Below are positions 1-8,317 of a DNA stretch of 64,000 nt, one piece after another. The translations under genes and the position numbers were made by a program. Each line of letters starts with the position of its first letter. Within the stretch, counting starts at the first letter, position 1. The notes beneath the pieces were generated by a model, which was given only the letters and a program-made list of their open reading frames with translations, searched no databases and was not told the origin of the DNA. Origin of the DNA: Aliiglaciecola sp. LCG003 (GTDB lineage Bacteria > Pseudomonadota > Gammaproteobacteria > Enterobacterales > Alteromonadaceae); the NCBI RefSeq assembly GCF_030316135.1, contig NZ_CP128185.1, forward strand, positions 186,001-250,000, written 5' to 3'.

Positions 1-1
1 T

Positions 2-703
2 CGTCAGCTGATGCTAGATTTCTGGCAAGAGCCCGAGGAGAGCCCACGGCGCACCCGTCCAGATGGTATTTACACATCTTATATATATGGGGCTGATGAC
101 CAGTCAGTGCAGGTTATTATGCCTGATTTACGTTGGAATCGTGACGAGCTAAACTCAGTCGGTTGGTTTGAAAATAGCACCAAGCGGTTGCCGCAGAACA
201 TGGGGCCGTATAAGCCAAGTGACAAAAAGAATGCCAGTATGCTCGGCGAGGCTCAGTGGCAATGGCTAGAAGCAGAGCTTAAAAAGCCCGCAAAAATTAA
301 AATAATTGCCTCCAGCTTGCAATTGTTGGCAGACTTTACCGGTTGGGAAGCCTGGGCGAACTTCCCTCAGGATCGCAAACGACTGCTGGACTTTATTCAG
401 CAGAATAAAATCAATGGAGTGATCATTGTCAGCGGTGATACGCACTGGGGAGAAATTTCTAAGTTGGAGCAGGGTATGGATTATCCTATTTGGGAAGTCA
501 CCAGCTCAGGATTAACAGAGGAATGGAAGGCAGTCAGTCCAAACCAGCATCGAGTAGGGGATTTCACCCACAGCGTCAATTACGGCATATTGAATATTGA
601 CTGGCAACAACCGGATCCAAGCATAGAATTTGGCTTGAAAAATGCGCAAGGTGATTTTGTCATGCGCCAGCAAATTCTGTTGTCGAGTATCCGTCCTTAT
701 TAA
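2..703 (+). CDS. Alkaline phosphatase D (PhoD)-family phosphodiesterase, C-terminal part
   Basis: This gene enters the window from the left. The frame is open from base 2 and the first in-frame ATG, at 11, is internal. The visible 233 residues match the C-terminal half of secreted PhoD-like metallophosphatases. An opening stretch with FWQEPE and RTRPDGIYTSY is followed by a DLRWNRDE motif. VSGDTHWGE, about 140 residues from the first visible Met, is the typical metal-ligand block near the active site. The expected product is a periplasmic or outer-membrane phosphodiesterase or phosphatase releasing phosphate from organic esters. The N-terminus, with signal peptide and further metal ligands, lies outside the window, so substrate and export route cannot be judged. 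The family call is firm; the exact activity is not. Confidence 0.8.
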   Translation, partial: RQLMLDFWQEPEESPRRTRPDGIYTSYIYGADDQSVQVIMPDLRWNRDELNSVGWFENSTKRLPQNMGPYKPSDKKNASMLGEAQWQWLEAELKKPAKIKIIASSLQLLADFTGWEAWANFPQDRKRLLDFIQQNKINGVIIVSGDTHWGEISKLEQGMDYPIWEVTSSGLTEEWKAVSPNQHRVGDFTHSVNYGILNIDWQQPDPSIEFGLKNAQGDFVMRQQILLSSIRPY

Positions 704-805
704 AAACAATTAAAAACATACCCAAGAGCCTATTCGACTGCCAAGTAAGACTTGATAAAATTAATTGCTAGAGTTGCATAACAGCGCAAAGGAGTAGCGG
801 AATAG

Positions 806-1411
806 ATGCCGAAAATTGGTATGGAGCCCTTACGGCGGCAACAACTTATCCAAGCGACCATAGATGTGGTGGCAGAGGTAGGTTTGCAAGGCGCCACTAT
901 TAATTTAATCAGCGGTAAAGCTGGGCTTTCGTCGGGGATTATTAGTCACTATTTCGGTGGTAAACAAGGCTTGATAGAAGCATCAGTGCGCCACCTACTG
1001 GACCAACTCAAAGACAGCCTTTTAAGTCAGGTTTCCCATGGTAATGTGTCTCCCACAGACAGATTAATGGCAATTATAGATAGTAATTTTTCACCTTTTC
1101 AGCGCAGTGACTCAGCCACAAAAACCTGGTTGTGTTTTTGGGCGCAAGCTATGCACGATAATGAACTACGCCGTCTGCAGAATGTGAATAGTCGGCGTTT
1201 GGTGAGTAACTTACGCTTCAGTTTAAAAGCGTTAATGGAGCGTGAAAAAGCTGAACAAATTGCTCAATATAGCGCGGCGCTAATCGACGGATTTTGGTTG
1301 CGTAGTGTTTTAAGTGAATCTACTGCGCAGAAGTTTGACCAAGCCTCTCGCTTCTGCAAACAGTATATTCTCGACATGATAGAGCAGCACGGAGCAGCCA
1401 ATCACGTCTAA
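806..1411 (+). CDS. betI: TetR-family regulator, BetI-like
   Basis: A 201-residue one-domain repressor of normal BetI length. The N-terminus (MPKIGMEPLRRQQLI) and the recognition helix region with GIISHYF (residues about 31-51) closely follow the choline-responsive BetI repressor, as do the core blocks WLCFWAQAMH and ALIDGFWLR. In enterobacteria BetI represses betT and betIBA, for glycine-betaine synthesis from choline. Here no betA, betB or choline transporter follows, so either those genes lie upstream of the window or this BetI is an orphan. A ribosome binding site AAGGAG lies about 10 nt before the ATG. Its target is not shown by the sequence; the neighbouring lipid operon is one possibility. 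Family call is strong; function as the choline repressor is inferred. Confidence 0.8.
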   Translation: MPKIGMEPLRRQQLIQATIDVVAEVGLQGATINLISGKAGLSSGIISHYFGGKQGLIEASVRHLLDQLKDSLLSQVSHGNVSPTDRLMAIIDSNFSPFQRSDSATKTWLCFWAQAMHDNELRRLQNVNSRRLVSNLRFSLKALMEREKAEQIAQYSAALIDGFWLRSVLSESTAQKFDQASRFCKQYILDMIEQHGAANHV

Positions 1412-1538
1412 CCCTGTTTAAGCATCATGCTATTAAACGCCATTGCGCTGTGTCGCAAATCAATTTCGTTTAGCCACATTTACGCCTTACATCATAATCT
1501 TATGAGTTGACTCTGATCGCCATTAGATAGTCCCTAGT

Positions 1539-1557
1539 GCAGTTGTCACGAAACTGC
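1539..1557. promoter_or_regulatory. Inverted repeat upstream of the lipid operon, possible operator
   Basis: The arms GCAGTT and AACTGC are separated by 7 nt, about 70-90 nt before the start of the aminotransferase gene and downstream of betI. The size resembles a TetR-family operator, but there is no match to a known site that I can vouch for, and I see no convincing -35/-10 pair in the 1412-1627 gap. Low confidence. Confidence 0.22.
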
Positions 1558-1627
1558 TCTAAAACTGAAACAAAATTTTCAAATTGGCATGCTAGCTTTG
1601 CAAAAACAGAATGGTAAAGCGACTTGT

Positions 1628-3382
1628 ATGAACCAAACATATCTTTTAATCGCGGTAGCGCTGGTGGTAATTGTCTATCTGTCTAAAAAGATATTCATTC
1701 GTCTGAGGCTTTCTAGGGCAAAGCATCCGTCGCTTCGAGGTCACAGTAAATGGTCCCGGCGCATTGCCAATTTTATCCCTTATTTTGAATATACTGACAA
1801 TCTGTATTTCTGCTCAGATGGTGCGCCGCAGGATGTGGCACAGAAAAGACGCATGGGGTTTGCTAGTTTGGAGCAAAGCCTGCTTGCAGCCAATAAATCT
1901 TCACTGGCGATTTCCGAGTCATTGGAGCAGAGCGTGTCGGATGTGCGCTTTACTAGTCGTTATCGCATACCCTTTCCCTACAGTCAGCATTTGGGCAAGG
2001 CCTTTAAATTAGGCTCAATCGTAGAACAAAGCGATGGGCCACGAATAAAAGACAAAGATGGCAACTGGCGTTTTGACCTATCAGGCTCCTATGGTGTTAA
2101 CGTATTTGGCTATGATTTTTATAAATCTTGTATGGATGTCGGTTTTGAAAAAGTCAAAGCGCTAGGACCTGCGCTGGGATCCTATCATCCGTTAATTACT
2201 GAAAATGTTCAGATGATTAAGCAAATATCAGGGTTAGATGAAGTGTCCTTTCACATGTCTGGCACGGAAGCGGTGATGCAAGCAGTCAGGTTGGCTCGCT
2301 ACCATACGGAGAAAACCCACTTGGTGCGTTTTTGTGGTGCTTATCATGGCTGGTGGGATGGTGTGCAGCCAGGTATCGGTAACCGGCGTAAAACCAATGA
2401 CGTGTATACATTGGCTGATTTAAGTGATGCTAGCCTACATGTACTTGCCACTAGAAAGGATATTGCCTGCGTGTTGATCAATCCTTTGCAGGCGTTTCAC
2501 CCCAATGCTGACTCGGCCTCAGACTCCACCTTGATTGCCAGTGATCGAACAACAGCCTTCGACAAGCAAAATTACATCAAATGGCTACGGAAAATTCGAC
2601 AAATTTGTTCACAACGCAACATCGTTTTAATATTTGATGAGGTGTTTTCTGGGTTTCGTTTAAGCCATCGCGGCGCCCAAGGTTACTTTGGTATTCAAGC
2701 CGATATGGTTACTTATGGCAAGACTCTGGGAGGCGGCCTGCCGGTAGGTGTCGTGTGTGGACGGGCCGACCTAATGAAGCGCTTCAAAGACGACAAACCT
2801 GTCAGCGTGTCTTTCGCTCGCGGTACCTTTAATTCTCATCCTTACGTGCTAGGCGCGATGAATGAGTTTCTTAAGCGCATTCAACAAGCAGACATACAAC
2901 AACAATATCAAATGGCGGAGGGCCTTTGGAATGCGCGGGTAGAGCGTTTTAATCAGCGTCTTGCGGCCCAAAATCTACCGCTAAAAATTACTAATATGCA
3001 GTCTATTCTGTCTGTGCTCTATACCGCCCCAAGCCGCTACAACTGGATGTTCCAGTTCTATTTACGTAATGCAGGTATTGAACTGAGTTGGACTGGCACT
3101 GGTAGGTTGATTATGAGTTTTAATTTTACCGATGGGCAGTTCGACCAAATGATTGAAGTCTTTATCATTGCGGCTAAACAAATGCAGCAAGACGGTTGGT
3201 GGTGGCAATCCTCCCGACTGACGAACAAGGCCATAAAGCGCCAGTTTTTAATTGACATGCTAACGGCCAAGTTTCCAATATTATCGCCCATATTGCCTCA
3301 TCCACTCTGCGAGAAAGCAAATATCAAGCGCCCTCCCAGTACACCATTACCACGAAAAGATAATGTCGAAAAGGGAGGTTAG
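1628..3382 (+). CDS. Membrane-anchored class III aminotransferase (glutamate-1-semialdehyde aminomutase-like)
   Basis: A PLP enzyme of fold type I. I prefer the ATG at 1628 (584 residues) because the hydrophobic segment MNQTYLLIAVALVVIVYL then sits at the very N-terminus as a membrane anchor; an upstream in-frame ATG at 1589 adds 13 polar residues, and neither has a good ribosome binding site. The aminotransferase core starts near residue 110. Motifs include SGTEAVMQAVRLAR, GAYHGWWDGV, IFDEVFSGFR (PLP-nitrogen Asp) and TYGKTLGGGLPVG, whose Lys365 should hold PLP. Soluble glutamate-1-semialdehyde aminomutases have about 430 residues, so the anchor and long N- and C-terminal additions are unusual. 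It is followed 2 nt later by the PHP-glycosyltransferase gene. A role in amination of a membrane-lipid precursor is inference from context, not heme synthesis. Confidence 0.75.
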   Translation: MNQTYLLIAVALVVIVYLSKKIFIRLRLSRAKHPSLRGHSKWSRRIANFIPYFEYTDNLYFCSDGAPQDVAQKRRMGFASLEQSLLAANKSSLAISESLEQSVSDVRFTSRYRIPFPYSQHLGKAFKLGSIVEQSDGPRIKDKDGNWRFDLSGSYGVNVFGYDFYKSCMDVGFEKVKALGPALGSYHPLITENVQMIKQISGLDEVSFHMSGTEAVMQAVRLARYHTEKTHLVRFCGAYHGWWDGVQPGIGNRRKTNDVYTLADLSDASLHVLATRKDIACVLINPLQAFHPNADSASDSTLIASDRTTAFDKQNYIKWLRKIRQICSQRNIVLIFDEVFSGFRLSHRGAQGYFGIQADMVTYGKTLGGGLPVGVVCGRADLMKRFKDDKPVSVSFARGTFNSHPYVLGAMNEFLKRIQQADIQQQYQMAEGLWNARVERFNQRLAAQNLPLKITNMQSILSVLYTAPSRYNWMFQFYLRNAGIELSWTGTGRLIMSFNFTDGQFDQMIEVFIIAAKQMQQDGWWWQSSRLTNKAIKRQFLIDMLTAKFPILSPILPHPLCEKANIKRPPSTPLPRKDNVEKGG

Positions 3383-3384
3383 TT

Positions 3385-6093
3385 ATGTTGCAACGGAATA
3401 AGTACGAAGCTGTGGGTGCATTTAGACGTTCACTCGAGGATGAGTTCAACCAGTATGTAGAGCAACAACAAGCACGATTTGACCCTGCGGATTGTTTGAA
3501 TATTGACTTTCATTGTCATGACCACAACAGTGATATTCCAGACGAACTCTGGGGACGTATATTACGCCTGCCCGAAACATGGTTAAAAACCAAAAAGCTG
3601 GTGAAAGTTTTACAACAAAATGGTAGCAACGTCTATACCGTTACTAATCACAATAATGCTCGTTCGTGTTGGGATCTAATTGACCAAGGTATAGATGTAT
3701 TGGTAGCGGCTGAGTTCACCTGTTTCTTTCCCGAATATGATTTGTTTATCCACATCTTGGCCTATGGTTTTAGCAAACAACAGGAAGTCGAACTGAATCA
3801 AAAACGGCAAAATATTTATGATTTTCTGCGCTACAGCGCGAAACATGACATACCAGTTATCATGCCTCATCCGCTGTATTTTTATACACGTAATGACAAT
3901 ATCGACTTGTCTTTGTTTGAGAAGTTGGCAGTGATGTTTTCACGCTTTGAGGTGTTAAATGGTCAGCGGGATTTGTGGCAAAGTGTTTTGACGTTAAATT
4001 GGGTGGATAGTTTAACCGCAGAAAAAATATTATCTTATGCCCGTAAACATGATTTAGAGCCAGCTGATTTTGGGGTAGACCCCCATCAACCGAAGATTTT
4101 GACAGGGGGTTCTGATGACCATACTGGTCTATTCGCTGGTCAATGTGGTACAAGAATATATATTCCTAATCTTGCCCAGCGGCTTAAAACCACCAAGGCA
4201 TCGGAATTAGTACTAGAGGGTCTACGTAACGGCAATGTGGCACCCTACGGTCAAATTGGTGAGAACCAAAAGTTAAATATTGCATTATTAGACTACTTTG
4301 CTCAGGTCGCTACGAAGATAAAAGATCCCGGTTTATTCAGGATCTTGCTACATCGTGGTTCCGCTTGGGACAAGATTGGGTGTTTCGCTGTAAGCAACTT
4401 GATGCTGGAGATGCAAAAGCACAAGAAAACGATGAAGTTTTTTGGCTTTGTGCATGATGCATTGCAGGGAAAAAAGCCAAATAAACTAATAACTTGGCAG
4501 ATCTCAAAAGATTACAAATTTTGTGTTCAACATCTTGTTCATATTGCGGATAGTAAAAAAGCTTCACCGCAAGAATTTGTTGATACAGTGAATCATTCAA
4601 TTAATGAATTGTTTAATCACCTGAATAAGTTGATTGTAAAACGGATCAAATGTGCATTGGATAAAAGTCAGGGTGTACGACTTGATAGCTTTTCTACCGA
4701 AGAAATCACTCGCAAGTTTGAAATTCCTAGTCAGTTAACCGCACTATTTTTTGGCGATGGTAAACGCCAAGAAAATATCAGTAATGTGAGCATTGAGAAG
4801 TTATTGGATAATTTGTCATTCCCGATTTTAATTAGTCTTGTTTTGGCGGGCTCAACCTTGGCTTCTACCCGAGTGTTGTATCAAAACCGTTCATTCTTGA
4901 ACGATTTTGCTTCCCATTTAGGTAAAAACCAGCATACCAAACGTGCGTTATATTTAACCGATACCCTAAGCGATAAAAACGGCGTATCCAATTCGCTATC
5001 GGGCAAGCTTAAAGAGATTCAAAAGTTTGATTTGCCGATAGATTTTTTAATTTGTCATAGCGATGCAGAATCGGAAGAGCATTTACATGTGGTACGCCCC
5101 ATTACCACCTTTGAAGTTCAGCGATATGGGGAGCAAGAAATTCGCATCCCTGATCTGATGGAAATCGCCCGTATTTTCTATGAAGGAGGGTACGACAGAA
5201 TTATTTGCTCAACTGAGGGACCAATGGCATTGGTTTCTTTGTTTATTCAGCAAATGTTTAACGTACCTAGTTATTTCTTTATGCATACGGACTGGATTGA
5301 TTTTATCCAGCACACAACTGATCTGAATCAATACGAGCGTGACCGGGTGCGTCGCTTGATGCGTGCACTGTATAACCGTTATGACGGCGTATTTGTGCTT
5401 AACACCGAACACCGTGACTGGTTAATGGGCTATGAGATGCAACTTGGGAAAGAAAAAGTTCTGTTAACCGCACATCATACTCAGCCCAGAGATATGACAG
5501 TTAAACGGCTGAACAAGTCAGACATAGTGAAAGGTGCCTGCCAAAACACCCCGATTTTATTTATCGCTTGTCGCCTTAGTAAAGAAAAAGGCATTTTAGA
5601 TTTGCCCCGTATAGTGGCAAAGGCTAAAAGGAGCATACCAGATTTGGAGATTGTAGTGGCAGGCTCTGGCCCTGCGGAAAAAGTCCTTAAAGATCATTTG
5701 CCAGAAGCAACTTATGTGGGCTGGCAGAGTAAGAAACAGTTGGCGGCGCTTTATTTGAGTTTAGATTTATTTGTCTTCCCATCTCGTTTTGACACCTTTG
5801 GCAATGTGATCCTTGAAGCTTTTGTGCACGGTATGCCAACGGTTGCATTCAACTGTAAAGGTCCCAAAGATATTATTCAACATAACGTAAATGGGTACTT
5901 GGTGGATGATATTGAAGCCATGAGTACAAAAATTATCGAATTTTTTGAACAGCCCAAAACGGCTGAGTCAATGGGACATAGGGCGATGCAGCGAGCGGCT
6001 GAATATAAGGCAGAACCCATAATGCGGCAATTTATGACGGATATGGGGCTGGATATCCCGCATCATTACGGACTGCAGAAAACGGTCGCATAA
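3385..6093 (+). CDS. PHP-domain / GT4 glycosyltransferase fusion
   Basis: A 902-residue two-part enzyme. The N-terminal part (about 35-265) is a PHP-type metal hydrolase. Its likely metal ligands are His43, His45, His89, Glu110, His123, His162 and the SDDH group at 243-246. Residues 265-515 have no family I recognise. The C-terminal part (about 515-890) is a GT-B glycosyltransferase of family 4. It has the donor-side ACRLSKEKG block, an AGSGP motif and DTFGNVILEA, where Asp803 and Glu811 form the E/D-x7-E nucleotide-sugar site. I see no signal peptide or membrane helix, so the enzyme is probably cytosolic, working at the inner face of the membrane. It sits between an aminotransferase and a PSD-like gene with almost no spacing, and its last base overlaps the next start codon. 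Glycosylation of a lipid headgroup is inferred; the PHP substrate is unknown. Confidence 0.8.
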   Translation: MLQRNKYEAVGAFRRSLEDEFNQYVEQQQARFDPADCLNIDFHCHDHNSDIPDELWGRILRLPETWLKTKKLVKVLQQNGSNVYTVTNHNNARSCWDLIDQGIDVLVAAEFTCFFPEYDLFIHILAYGFSKQQEVELNQKRQNIYDFLRYSAKHDIPVIMPHPLYFYTRNDNIDLSLFEKLAVMFSRFEVLNGQRDLWQSVLTLNWVDSLTAEKILSYARKHDLEPADFGVDPHQPKILTGGSDDHTGLFAGQCGTRIYIPNLAQRLKTTKASELVLEGLRNGNVAPYGQIGENQKLNIALLDYFAQVATKIKDPGLFRILLHRGSAWDKIGCFAVSNLMLEMQKHKKTMKFFGFVHDALQGKKPNKLITWQISKDYKFCVQHLVHIADSKKASPQEFVDTVNHSINELFNHLNKLIVKRIKCALDKSQGVRLDSFSTEEITRKFEIPSQLTALFFGDGKRQENISNVSIEKLLDNLSFPILISLVLAGSTLASTRVLYQNRSFLNDFASHLGKNQHTKRALYLTDTLSDKNGVSNSLSGKLKEIQKFDLPIDFLICHSDAESEEHLHVVRPITTFEVQRYGEQEIRIPDLMEIARIFYEGGYDRIICSTEGPMALVSLFIQQMFNVPSYFFMHTDWIDFIQHTTDLNQYERDRVRRLMRALYNRYDGVFVLNTEHRDWLMGYEMQLGKEKVLLTAHHTQPRDMTVKRLNKSDIVKGACQNTPILFIACRLSKEKGILDLPRIVAKAKRSIPDLEIVVAGSGPAEKVLKDHLPEATYVGWQSKKQLAALYLSLDLFVFPSRFDTFGNVILEAFVHGMPTVAFNCKGPKDIIQHNVNGYLVDDIEAMSTKIIEFFEQPKTAESMGHRAMQRAAEYKAEPIMRQFMTDMGLDIPHHYGLQKTVA

Positions 6094-6989
6094 TGGCACA
6101 GGGAAAAACAATAGCGGCGTTAAGCGCCCAAGAAAGGCTGAATTTTTTGTTAACTAACCGGATTCCTCGGCGCTGGTTGACCTTATTTATGGGTTGGTAC
6201 AGCCAAATACAGAGTCCGCTGTTAACCAAAATTTCGATTAAGATATGGTCATTATTTGCTGAAGACCTCCGCTTAGAAGATGCTAAAAAACAGCATTTCA
6301 TTAGCTTGCAGGATTGCTTTACCCGTCAATTAAAAGAAGGACTACGCCCAATCAATCCACATGTTGATATCATCACTAGTCCTTGTGATGCCATTATTGG
6401 GGAATGTGGCAGCGTTGCAGCGGGAAATGTATTTCAGGCTAAAGGCTTTCCTTATGACATCAGTGATCTTATTCCCAACTTCCACATCAGTCACCAATAC
6501 CGCGATGGCATCTTCGTAACCTTACGTTTGAAGTCCAGTATGTATCATCGCTTTCATGCCCCTGTTGCTTGCCGGGTGAACAAGCTGTCGTACATTTCAG
6601 GTGACACTTGGAATGTTAATCCTGTTGCGCTAAAAAAAATCGAAAAGCTTTTTTGTAAAAATGAACGGGCGGTTATTGAACTGCAAATGGAAAAATCTTG
6701 CGGCAGCATCACCCTGGTACCGGTGGCTGCTATTCTGGTTGCCAGCATGAAGTTTAATTTTTTGCCGCATACATTTGATCTGAAATACAAAGGGCCAAAT
6801 CAGGTGAATTGTGATGCAAGTTTCAGCAAAGGAGATGAGATGGGTTACTTCCAGCACGGCTCTACAATCATTTTATTCGCGACCTCAAATCACACCCTAT
6901 GCGACGGGATTCAAAGCGGAGCACCGATCCAAATGGGCCAAGCGCTATTGACTCGTAAGCCGCTAGTTAATGGGCCTTTCAAGCCGTAA
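6093..6989 (+). CDS. Phosphatidylserine decarboxylase-like enzyme
   Basis: A 298-residue pyruvoyl-dependent decarboxylase of the Psd family; the E. coli enzyme has 322. The self-cleavage and catalytic residues are all present: Asp99 in SPCDAIIG, His152 and His155 in YHRFHAP, and HGST at 255-258, where cleavage before Ser257 would create the pyruvoyl group. It should therefore be processed and active on a serine-type phospholipid headgroup at the inner membrane. The start codon overlaps the stop of the glycosyltransferase gene (TAATG), implying translational coupling. It is probably not the housekeeping psd, which is usually elsewhere; a dedicated paralogue acting on a special lipid fits the operon. 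That assignment is inference. Confidence 0.82.
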   Translation: MAQGKTIAALSAQERLNFLLTNRIPRRWLTLFMGWYSQIQSPLLTKISIKIWSLFAEDLRLEDAKKQHFISLQDCFTRQLKEGLRPINPHVDIITSPCDAIIGECGSVAAGNVFQAKGFPYDISDLIPNFHISHQYRDGIFVTLRLKSSMYHRFHAPVACRVNKLSYISGDTWNVNPVALKKIEKLFCKNERAVIELQMEKSCGSITLVPVAAILVASMKFNFLPHTFDLKYKGPNQVNCDASFSKGDEMGYFQHGSTIILFATSNHTLCDGIQSGAPIQMGQALLTRKPLVNGPFKP

Positions 6990-7021
6990 TTTTAATAACT
7001 TAAATAACTACAGGTGACACC

Positions 7022-7648
7022 ATGACATTCTTCCAAGAACTCCAGAAACAACGTTGGGATGACCATCGTTACTACCACCATAATCGTATCAATCAATTTT
7101 TGCATCTGCTGAGTGCTAGCTGCTTTTTGGCCAGTTATGTATTGGTGTTTTACTACCCTGCTGCCGCAGCGTTGGTGGGTTGGTTGCTGGCTATGGTATT
7201 ACGCCAAACAGGACATTTTTTCTTTGAGCCTAAGTCTTATGATGAAGTAAATAAGGCGACGCATGAATTCAAAGAAAGTGTCAAAGTAGGTTACAACTTG
7301 CAACGTAAAGTCGTGTTGTTATCTATCTGGGCCATTGCGCCAGTGGTGCTCTATTTTCAACCTGACTTATTCGGTTTGTTTGAAGGTGCCAGCGATTTTG
7401 TAGGATTCATCAATAATATGGCCATTCTATGGTTGTTTATTGGTTTAGGCGCCGTGATATTTAGAACAGTCCATTTGTTTAAACTTATGGGTATTCAATC
7501 TGGTTTAGTCTGGTTCTGCAAAATATTAACTGATCCCTTCCACGACATTAAAATCTATCACAAATCTCCGTATTACATCGTCAAAGGTGAAATGTACGAC
7601 AATATGGATGATTGGTATCAAGACGTGTCGTTTGAGAACAAAGCATAA
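7022..7648 (+). CDS. DUF962/Mpo1-like membrane protein
   Basis: A 208-residue protein with about four hydrophobic segments (about 25-62, 94-112, 125-150 and a weaker one). Histidines and an Asn at 19-28 (HHNRINQFLH) followed by RQTGHFFFEP at 61-70 resemble the H-x-x-N-x-x-x-H and GH-x-x-FE pattern of the DUF962/Mpo1 family. Yeast Mpo1 is an Fe(II) dioxygenase acting on 2-hydroxy fatty acids. An ATG follows a GGTGACACC leader. It is the last gene of the lipid operon, 32 nt after the PSD-like gene and before a hairpin at 7670-7693. Family assignment is from pattern memory and moderate; lipid chain modification is inference. Confidence 0.5.
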   Translation: MTFFQELQKQRWDDHRYYHHNRINQFLHLLSASCFLASYVLVFYYPAAAALVGWLLAMVLRQTGHFFFEPKSYDEVNKATHEFKESVKVGYNLQRKVVLLSIWAIAPVVLYFQPDLFGLFEGASDFVGFINNMAILWLFIGLGAVIFRTVHLFKLMGIQSGLVWFCKILTDPFHDIKIYHKSPYYIVKGEMYDNMDDWYQDVSFENKA

Positions 7649-7669
7649 AGTCTGGTTGTTACAAAATAA

Positions 7670-7693
7670 GTGACCCAATACCTCTTGGGTCAC
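7670..7693 (+). terminator. Hairpin ending the lipid operon
   Basis: A perfect 9-bp stem (GTGACCCAA / TTGGGTCAC) with a 6-nt loop lies 22 nt after the last stop codon. There is no U-tract on the plus strand, so it may act as a weak or factor-assisted terminator or an mRNA 3' end stabiliser. Confidence 0.45.
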
Positions 7694-7747
7694 GACCGAC
7701 TCAACACTTTCCTAGCCCCTATAATCAATGGATTTATCCCTTGTTTA

Positions 7748-7776
7748 TTGGCAGTGTAACGAAATTGGCTTATGAT
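7748..7776 (+). promoter_or_regulatory. Sigma-70 promoter of the cus operon
   Basis: TTGGCA at 7748-7753 and TATGAT at 7771-7776 are separated by exactly 17 bp, with a start site expected about 20 nt before the ATG at 7802. This is the best-formed -35/-10 pair near the copper operon. I see no clear CueR or CusR box overlapping it. Confidence 0.6.
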
Positions 7777-7801
7777 GTAGCTAATCAGCAATGGAAATAT
7801 A

Positions 7802-8173
7802 ATGACTAATATTCAGCAACGCATCTTTACAGGCATCTTGTGCGCACTTTTATTGTGTGGACAGGTGTTTGCGAACCCGATGATGCGTTGTGATATGGAT
7901 AGTATGACTGTGTCTATGCCAGCTATGGACCATGGTGAAATGGACCACGACAGCATGCATCTTGAAAACGACCCAGTGTCGAGCTCTATGCTGATGGCAG
8001 ATTGTTGCGATGGCAATTGCAATTGTCCCGACGGCACTGGTTTTGCCAATGGTTTGGTCGCCCAAAGTTTTCTGTTCAATTATTCTGCTTATTCAAAAGG
8101 GCAGTTTTCTCAACATTTTTTGGCGTTAGAAGCGCACCCTTCATCTTCAATTAGACCCCCAATTATTAGCTAA
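7802..8173 (+). CDS. Exported Met/His/Cys-rich protein preceding the Cus pump
   Basis: A 123-residue protein with a signal peptide (about 1-24, cleavage near VFANP). The mature part is rich in soft-metal ligands: repeated MDHGEMDHDSMH-type Met/His/Asp runs around 42-54 and a CCDGNCNC cluster around 68-75. It resembles the small CopL-like proteins found in front of copper efflux operons, whose role is periplasmic metal binding or control of resistance. It is the first gene after the promoter at 7748 and lies about 145 nt before cusC. A periplasmic Cu/Ag-binding role is inferred from composition and neighbours; homology to CopL itself is uncertain. Confidence 0.55.
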   Translation: MTNIQQRIFTGILCALLLCGQVFANPMMRCDMDSMTVSMPAMDHGEMDHDSMHLENDPVSSSMLMADCCDGNCNCPDGTGFANGLVAQSFLFNYSAYSKGQFSQHFLALEAHPSSSIRPPIIS

Positions 8174-8317
8174 CACGGGATAGATCCGTCTGCAGCTTTA
8201 CATCTTCATGTAGGGCGTAGTCTGAGTTCCATCCTATTTGTGGCGATTCGTCGGCTGTATTTCATTCCTCTGAAATGGAACACAGCCCGCTTTTACAATC
8301 TGTTAGCTGAGAAAATT

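Noticed and set aside
5791-5817. Asp803 instead of Glu in the GT4 E-x7-E motif as a sign of inactivation
   Set aside because: Many active GT4 enzymes of the MgtA-like group carry Asp at this position, so it is ordinary variation.
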